DNA of 64,000 nt from Anadara kagoshimensis (Eukaryota > Mollusca > Bivalvia > Arcoida > Arcidae), in NCBI GenBank assembly GCA_021292105.1, contig CM037871.1:59852866-59916865 (forward strand), given 5' to 3'. Made by a program: the position numbers and the translations under genes. The stretch's first letter is position 1. The number at the start of each line of letters is the position of its first letter. Positions 59,608 to 64,000 of the stretch are shown here, piece by piece. The notes beneath the pieces were generated by a model. That model was given only the letters and a program-made list of their open reading frames with translations. It ran no database searches and had not been told where the DNA came from.

Positions 59608-61320
59608 AATTTAAAAGAGAGAGAAAGAGAGAGAGAAAGCTATTGACTTATTATTTTCTTGGCCCCATCGGGGCTCTGCCCTAGACTCCTCGTCTCTGGA
59701 AGCTCGCACCTAGTATTGATATTATTTTCACCCCCCTTTAAAAAAAATCCTGGATAATTCTCAACCCCCCTTTCAAAAAATCCTAGATCCGCCCCTGGTG
59801 TTTACAGTCAATATTGTCAGACATTCATATAACAAGATCTCAATGGTGGACTTTTATGATATTTATTTTATTTTAAACAGTATTGCCATACACAATGATA
59901 TTATTGTATGAAAATTGGAGTTATAGTTATCTCCCATGCATTGTATATACAGTGATTATATATAGTGATTGTTTAATAAACATCAGTATTACTATTACTA
60001 TTGTATTCATAGGATTCTTAAATCTTTCCAGCCTAAAAAAACTGTTTGTAGACTAGAGATACCGGAAAATAAGTAATATTTTTTTTGGCAAGTTTGTGTT
60101 CCAAAAGTAGGATCAGCAGAAGCATATTAATATTTCTCTATCTTTCTATTGTAGCAGGACAGGACTAGTGTTGTGTTGTATACAGTAAATATAATACAAT
60201 GATTTACTGCCAGACTTTCTGGTCCGGATCTTTTAGCCTTGTAGCATAACACTCACTTTTTACCTAGGAGTGCCGGTTCGAACTTCAGGCAGGGTAGTCG
60301 GTGTTTTTTCAGGAGTATTTATTGTTACACCTCTATCTCTATTTTTAGTTTTTCAAATTTTTATTTAATTTTGTTTGATCAGAAATCCTCATTATACTTA
60401 CCCTTTACTTTCACTACTAAGACCGGAGTCTATTCTCTGGGTACCTTTAGACAGACAGCTGACAGTGTATTCCTCATTGTTAGACCCTACATTGCTCTCG
60501 TGTGTTCCGTAATACATCACCAATTTGACAGTTGTTAATCCAGAATCTGGATCAGGATTCTAAAGTAGGGATTGTAAATGTAAAGAATAAATCTTGGGTG
60601 CTAAATCAACTAGAGTTGAGTTGAGTAATTGGTGTTTAACGTCCCAGTCAACAATATTTCACTTATATCGAGGCCTCGTTTATTTTAAGTTCCCATTCCA
60701 AAGGACCATGACTTTCATTTTGTAATGCCGAGTGCTTGGTGAAAGAACAGTCACTACTGTCTTTCAAGTCTTGGGTCAGACCTGCCTGGGGATCGAAATT
60801 ACAACCTCCCACTTACAGAGCGGCTAAATCAACTAGAACTTGTGCAATTTTTATAACAACTATTATAGTAATGAAATATTTTAGAATAACTTTGTTGCAG
60901 CTGAAATGTTTTAATTAATAAACAAAATAAATGATACATTTTATGTTGTTATTTAAATTCTAATATTAAATGGAAGTTTTTTTTCACACTAAAGAATGAT
61001 TTATTTACTTGCTAAATTTATTACTTATGGTTGACTTCTAGGTCGCAGTTCTCAAAATTTAGGTCAAATTTAGCACAATGAATATTGCACACTTGTAGTT
61101 TTGAACACTGGATTTTGATAACATACTTTGAAATAGCAGTTCCCGGTTGAAGAAGTATCAACTCCGTAATATACCAGTATGTCTGCCTTTACTGTATTCT
61201 TATCTATGATATAAACACTGTCACCTGATCCACAATCCACATGTATTTTGACATAAAGATCTGATTTTACTGTTATAGTAGCATAGCTTCCAGGGCTGGC
61301 ATCTCCACAGTCTGGTTCGA
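50518..61320 (-). CDS. ZP (zona pellucida) domain membrane protein, 3' part of gene, seven supported exons
   Basis: ZP proteins are secreted or membrane-anchored matrix proteins that polymerise through ZP-N and ZP-C after furin-type cleavage. Supported exons (high to low): 61127-61320, 60402-60559, 58839-58984, 56135-56213, 53288-53441, 52222-52267, 50518-50813. All junctions are GT-AG and in phase, giving about 356 residues of the C-terminal part. ZP-N has four cysteines (DCGD, VDCGS, GNCYF, SCLSK). ZP-C runs from the fourth to the seventh exon with further cysteines (TDCLA, CGDG, SCNFTGCLSNC, SSC). RRKR in the sixth exon is the furin-type site. The last exon has an acidic stretch, a transmembrane helix (LMLVIVSGFMIILLLSISTL) and a 17-residue basic tail. 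N-glycosylation sequons are NVS, NFT and NTT. The first exon begins in phase 1, so the 5' part lies to the right. The subfamily is not recognised. Confidence 0.88.
51378..51724 (-). mobile_element. tRNA-derived SINE, full-length copy with 13-bp target duplication
   Basis: Read on the minus strand it begins with a tRNA-like head (TAGCTCAGTCCGTGGAGTGC; B box GGGTTCAAACCCCG), continues with the family body and ends CATTATTCAACTCAAC. An exact 13-bp direct repeat TTTTATGCTTTGA flanks it (51365-51377 and 51725-51737). It lies in the ZP intron between the micro-exon and the last exon. Confidence 0.93.
52222..52267 (-). CDS. ZP gene, furin-site micro-exon
   Basis: This 46-base exon after CTGTTCCAG encodes SSCTDAARRKRSLQK and ends AAAG|GTGAGG. 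It links phase 0 on its left to phase 1 on its right. It supplies the last ZP-C cysteine and the RRKR cleavage motif that releases the mature ectodomain in this family. Confidence 0.87.
52292..52621 (-). CDS. Unrecognised open frame in a ZP intron
   Basis: A 109-codon frame contains ITCVNGLCQISEHVLCTLAS and VSQIDVLWNEYSYYKPRRMS. The composition looks protein-like, but there is no ATG at its start, only GTG after a TAA, and no clear acceptor. It reads towards the ZP micro-exon and stops before it. On the other strand ACATGGCGACAGC begins a 14-codon frame at 52644. It could be a decayed retrocopy or an exon of a nested gene; I do not recognise it. Confidence 0.2.
   Translation of the reverse strand: MCDVRVTSLLPLNITCVNGLCQISEHVLCTLASKPIAKQEISLKGDNVSQIDVLWNEYSYYKPRRMSSLMEFAFQNMSLQTKILMYMIEIRSFLNNYYWIYLNTICMLH
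52757..52856. mobile_element. 100-bp hairpin element, ACACGGCCCC ends
   Basis: The left end GTTACACGGCCCCATGTACC and the right end (reverse complement GTTATACACGGCCCCAGGTA) are imperfect inverted repeats. The locally raised GC content contrasts with the surrounding intron. Confidence 0.7.
53288..53441 (-). CDS. ZP gene, ZP-C exon whose 5' end is amplified upstream
   Basis: This 154-base exon follows ATATATTACAG and ends GATGGG|GTAAAT. It encodes CGDGIIIPETLGFTANSG, then FKIFQLDQDSGLRFSCNFTG and CLSNCDG, the typical F-F-F-C-C-C end of ZP-C. The first 56 bases of the exon, with its acceptor, are repeated 18 times directly upstream (53442-55590). Confidence 0.92.
53386..55590. repeat. 116-bp array of exon fragment, splice acceptor and MITE end (19 copies including the real exon)
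   Basis: The unit starts CCCCTGAATTAGCTGTAAAT (reverse of the ZP-C exon's coding start) and continues through the acceptor (CTGTAATATATG) and 20 bp of intron. It then enters the TACAGTC element and ends ACCCAAGGGAA. Unit starts step by 116 bp from 53386 through 53502 to 55480. One copy has a 5-base insertion near 54356. Copies differ at AAGGTCACC/AAGGCCACC, AATG/AAAG and GGGAA/GGGTA. The junction between units carries AACC, present both in the element (GGGAACCAGT) and in the exon (TATAACCCCT). The full element resumes at the array's right end (55559-55723). Confidence 0.96.
55559..55723 (+). mobile_element. TACAGTC inverted-repeat element (MITE), 165-bp copy at array edge
   Basis: It begins TACAGTCAAACCTGTC and ends GGCAACTTGGACTGTA. 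It is the complete parental copy from which the 116-bp unit took its last 40 bp or so. It sits in the ZP intron between 53441 and 56135. Confidence 0.87.
56135..56213 (-). CDS. ZP gene, small ZP-C exon
   Basis: This 79-base exon follows TTATTACAG and ends GCAGG|GTTAGT. It encodes SNIQVTDCLAIGKDDSSINY and QVLNA. Only this frame is open, and it joins both neighbours in phase (split Gly codons on both sides). It was found from phase continuity. Confidence 0.85.
56656..56793. repeat. Imperfect fold-back repeat, about 63-bp arms
   Basis: The left arm starts ATACACAGTGTGTATGTACA; the reverse complement of the right end starts with the same 20 bases. The arms diverge slightly (TTCG/CAGT after AACCC) and meet at a CTCGTCGCGC loop. 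It lies in the ZP intron between 56213 and 58839. Confidence 0.88.
57001..58353. other. Intronic AT-rich sequence
   Basis: Part of a ZP intron. I see only a SINE body fragment at its left edge (about 56935-57005, AAGTGAAATAATCTTGACTG) and simple AT-rich text. Confidence 0.5.
58354..58515. repeat. Imperfect fold-back repeat, about 75-bp arms
   Basis: The left arm (TAAGAAATGACATTTTTGCT, then CAAGGGGTAATGCA) pairs with the right arm (reverse complement TAAGAAATGACATTCTGATC, then CAAGGGGTAATGCA). The centre holds GTGCCAAATT and AATTTGGCAC. Arms are about 80-85% matched by eye. Confidence 0.87.
58839..58984 (-). CDS. ZP gene, ZP-N/ZP-C linker exon
   Basis: This 146-base exon follows TTTTATTAG and ends TCGG|GTATAG. 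It encodes YNPRNIVRNEGGTLSGSVDF and GQTIPLGRRIQLKANVS. The PLG-R-LKA stretch is characteristic of the start of ZP-C. Confidence 0.88.
59541..59797. mobile_element. GGCGGATCTAGGA-type inverted-repeat element with a 47-base G run
   Basis: The right end (reverse complement CAGGGGCGGATCTAGGATTT) and the left end (GGCAGATTTAAGAGGGGG) are imperfect inverted repeats. The left G tract has expanded to 47 consecutive G (59560-59606), followed by a GAGA-rich stretch. Two internal stretches (AACCCCCCTTTCAAAAAATC; CACCCCCCTTTAAAAAAAAT) repeat each other. Confidence 0.7.
60402..60559 (-). CDS. ZP gene, ZP-N exon B
   Basis: This 158-base exon follows TACTTTAG and ends AAAGG|GTAAGT. It encodes NPDPDSGLTTVKLVMYYGTH and NEEYTVSCLSKGTQRID, the last ZP-N strands with the final conserved cysteine. 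Confidence 0.87.
60615..60823 (-). mobile_element. tRNA-derived SINE, shortened copy with 14-bp target duplication
   Basis: The tail GTTGAGTTGAGTAATTGG is at 60616 and the head is cut inside the tRNA-like part (ACAACCTCCCACTTACAGAG). An internal segment of the body is missing. The exact repeat CTAAATCAACTAGA flanks it (60601-60614 and 60824-60837). It lies in the ZP intron between 60559 and 61127. Confidence 0.9.
61127..61320 (-). CDS. ZP gene, ZP-N exon A
   Basis: This 194-base exon follows ATAATTTCAG and ends TTCAAA|GTATGT. It encodes EPDCGDASPGSYATITVKSD, DLYVKIHVDCGSGDSVYI and DILVYYGVDTSSTGNCYFK. It starts with two bases of a split codon, so another exon precedes it. Confidence 0.87.
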
Positions 61321-61734
61321 CTGAAATTATAGAAAACAACTTTATTATTAAGTTACACATCAACCTGATCATGATGTGGGATTGGCATGTGGAATGAAGT
61401 TTTACGTCCAAGTCAATGTTAATTCACTTTAAGTAAGGTTGCCAGTTCTGAAATGGTGGAGGAAACCTGAGTACCCAAAGAAATCTACTGACTTTCAACA
61501 ACCAAACTGTCTCATACAAGAATCTGTCAGTCCAGAGAGTAGTATTCAAAAACAACTAGCCAGTGACACTGTTTACAAGCCAGGGTTTAGACCATACAAC
61601 CCCTGGCACCAGGATTGCCTCTTCGGTTACTAGTAGGTAATAAACATTTCATAATCATGTCTTTAAAATGATACCAGCTGATAATACTGTATTGATAGTT
61701 CTGCTGTCATCAGTAATCTAAATATTATCTTGAG

Positions 61735-62060
61735 GAAACTAAAGTATCCAGAGAAAACCATTAATTGAAATTCAGCAAGACATCACTAGAATAGCAGCCA
61801 GAGGGAAAAACAACTGAGACATTACTAGGGTGGCAGCCAGAGGGAAAAATGACTGAAAGACATCACTCGTTTGACAGCCAGCAGGAAAAACGATGTGGCA
61901 GCCAGAGGGAAAACAACTGAAAGACATCACTAGGGTGACATCAAAAGTGTAGCAGGCAGAGAGAAAAATGACTGCAAGACAGCATTAGGATGGCAGCCAG
62001 AGGAAAAAAATGACTGCAAGACATCACTAGGGAGGCAGCTAGAAGGAAAAACAAAAAGAT
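61735..62060. repeat. Degenerate tandem repeat with GCAGCCAGAGGGAAAAA
   Basis: Phrases CAGCCAGAGGGAAAAA and GACTGCAAGACATCACTAGG alternate irregularly about eight times with a spacing of 30-55 bp. It is an old, eroded minisatellite. Confidence 0.75.
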
Positions 62061-62345
62061 GATAACCTAAGTCAACTTGAAAAACAATGAAAAAAAAAAA
62101 TGATGGTGGATGGACTAGCTGGAATACAGACAAAGCAGCAGTGAAGGACAGACAAAAATGGAAAGATAGCATTGTGGCCTTATGCCTTTTCTGGCAATGA
62201 GGAGAACATTAAGGTTAAGGTAAGACATTCAGCTAGCAATATTTGACTTTCTTTCATTATAATTTACTGTGACATGGGCTTTAGACCACTCAGTCACTAA
62301 GGTTACTCTAGGCATAACAACTATGGTTTAGGGAACTATATATAC

Positions 62346-62395
62346 TTGCCAGCTAAAATAAAACCGTCTGGAACCTTGGCAATAATAACAGAAAC
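62346..62395 (-). CDS. Possible further ZP-gene exon
   Basis: A 50-base segment between TTCATTTCAG and GGCAA|GTATAT is open as VSVIIAKVPDGFILAG, which would suit the first strands of a ZP-N domain. Its end phase does not join the exon at 61320, so either another exon lies between or this is a coincidence. Confidence 0.35.
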
Positions 62396-62466
62396 CTGAA
62401 ATGAAAAAAATCAAAGAGAAATCAAACAAGATCAGAAATGGACAATATAATTACAGGTAATATTAT

Positions 62467-63133
62467 AACTTTATACAAAAAAGTCTGACATCATGTAGCT
62501 TTATAACAAAAAATCTGACATCATGTAACTTTATAAGAAAAAGTCTGATATCATGTAGCTTTATAACAAAAAATCTGACATCATGTACTTTATAACAAAA
62601 AGTCTGACATCATGTAACTTTATAACAAAAAATCTGACATCATGTAACTTTATAAGAAAAAGTCTGACATCATGTAGCTTTATAACAAAAATTCTGACAT
62701 CATGTAGCTTTATAACAAAAAGTCTGAAATCATGTAACTTTATAACAAAAATTCTGACATCATGTAGCTTTATAACAAAAGGTCTGACACCATGTAGCTT
62801 TATAACAAAAAGTCTGACATCATGTAGCTTTATAACAAAAAAGTCTGACATCATGTAACTTTATAACAAAAAGTCTGACATCATGTAGCTTTATAACAAA
62901 AAAGTCTGACATCATGTAACTTTATAACAAAAAGTCTGACATCATGTAGCTTTATAACAAAAAAGTCTGACATCATGTAACTTTATAACAAAAAGTCTGA
63001 CATCATGTAACTTTATAACAAAAAGTCTGACATCATGTAACTTTATAACAAAAAGTCTGACATCATGTAACTTTATAACAAAAAGTCTGACATCATGTAA
63101 CTTTATAACAAAAAGTCTGACATCATGTAACTT
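62467..63133. repeat. 30-bp minisatellite, about 22 copies
   Basis: The unit is AGTCTGACATCATGTAACTT followed by TATAACAAAA. Some units read GTAGC instead of GTAAC. In 62800-63000 the two forms alternate together with an extra A, giving a 60-61-bp higher-order unit; from 63000 on, only the GTAAC form remains. Both strands are open for about 90 codons, as expected from a 30-bp period. Confidence 0.96.
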
Positions 63134-63382
63134 ATATTTCCAATAGTCATTTTCTCCTTAATAACACAGTCCACATAATAAATTGTGGAAACAGCTTGTA
63201 GTAACATGTACAATCTATTAACCAATTAACCATAGTATTTTAATGACCCAGGCAGTTCAGTAGGTACTAATAAAGCACAGGTAGAATAGTACCCCGTTTG
63301 ATCCCTAATGCAAACTTATATTTTTCTCCATCCTGTTAGATTGGTGTTGGAAGTGGCACTGTCATTTAGCTCTAAATTTGAG

Positions 63383-63564
63383 TACAGCCCAACCTGCCTT
63401 AAAGGTCACCTCTATATAAGGAGGACCTGCTTATAAAGGCCTGTAGAATTGTATCCTAATTGTTCTTATTCATATTATTTGAACCTGTATATAAAGGCCA
63501 CCTGGCCATAAAGGCCACTTTTACTGGTTCCCTTGGGTGACCTTTATGAACAATTTTGACTGTA
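63383..63564 (-). mobile_element. TACAGTC inverted-repeat element (MITE), intact 182-bp copy
   Basis: Ends are TACAGCCCAACCTGCC and AACAATTTTGACTGTA. The interior matches 50264-50447 closely (GAACCTGTATATAAAGG, CACTTTTACTGGTTCCC). It is non-coding. Confidence 0.85.
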
Positions 63565-64000
63565 ATAAAATTTTATAACAAGAAATGTGTGCCCGTGTTA
63601 TTCATGTTAATCATAAAATAACGTTAATAAAATTCACATGACACTTTCCATAGTCTTAAAATAGTTTCACTGGATTCCATTCACATAAAAAATGGATGAA
63701 GGAAGGTTAAGTATCCAATGCCTTTACATCAAAATATTAAATTTTAGTCTGATCTCAATCTTGCAAATTCTAAAGCTAAAATAACTTAAAAATACTGTTT
63801 TCTGCTTTGTTAGGACACTCTGGTTTCTCCAATGTCAACAAACTGACTGCTTTTATTCAAATTCAAATTTCTTCATTTCTCATAATTGCACATTTACAAT
63901 ATTGAGAACATATAAAATATAATAATTTCATATACAATAGGCATGCATATGCATGAACAGACAAATTTATATAGACAATATAATTAACCTCGAGGACTGA
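63565..64000. other. Right edge, no feature seen
   Basis: AT-rich sequence without a supported exon. It probably lies in an upstream intron of the ZP gene if that gene continues to the right. Confidence 0.4.

Noticed and set aside
62561-62858. Frames of 91-97 codons on both strands
   Set aside because: They arise from the 30-bp minisatellite; a period divisible by three keeps all frames open or closed together.

Overview
The window is AT-rich, intron-rich and repeat-dense metazoan nuclear DNA. The two host genes (an arrestin-domain protein and a zona pellucida domain protein), the abundant tRNA-derived SINEs, the small inverted-repeat elements and a long repeat that starts AGCTCACCTGA and carries a tandem core all point to a lophotrochozoan, most likely a bivalve mollusc. 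The species cannot be named from sequence alone. There are no bacterial genes, CRISPR arrays or operons.

Layout: 1-2895 is a 78-bp minisatellite that runs off the left edge. 4836-5000 is a 55-bp triplet repeat, 7073-9660 a 65-bp satellite and 10226-10966 an inverted-repeat element with an expanded core. 13340-15320 holds two small inverted-repeat elements and a dead MULE-type transposase. 18071-32282 (minus strand) is a complete nine-exon arrestin-domain gene of 422 codons; its fifth intron of 6.4 kb holds a CAT-rich microsatellite and several dispersed repeats. 30045-31744 contains SINEs with target-site duplications. 33334-36370 is a long repeat with about 17 copies of a 144-bp monomer. 39192-49645 (minus strand) is one young Ty3/gypsy-type LTR retrotransposon with 689/686-bp LTRs, a CTAG target duplication, an intact pol frame, a second chromodomain-bearing frame and no visible gag. 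A second copy of the AGCTCACCTGA repeat is nested in it. 50518-61320 or beyond (minus strand) is the 3' part of a ZP-domain gene with ZP-N, ZP-C, an RRKR furin-type site, a transmembrane segment and a short cytoplasmic tail. 62467-63133 is a 30-bp minisatellite.

The most unusual structure is at 53386-55590. A small Tc1/mariner-like inverted-repeat element (TACAGTC ends) lies about 20 bp in front of the 3' splice site of a ZP exon. The first 56 coding bases of that exon, the splice acceptor and the element's end have been amplified together as a 116-bp unit, giving 18 extra decoy acceptors behind the real exon. The same element family has been expanded internally at 10226-10966, and its terminus is embedded in the 65-bp satellite at 7073-9660. 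One family of short elements thus appears to be linked to three different tandem arrays in 64 kb.

Gene models were made by hand from splice sites, reading-phase continuity and family resemblance. All exon junctions reported for the two host genes are phase-consistent, but transcripts were not available.
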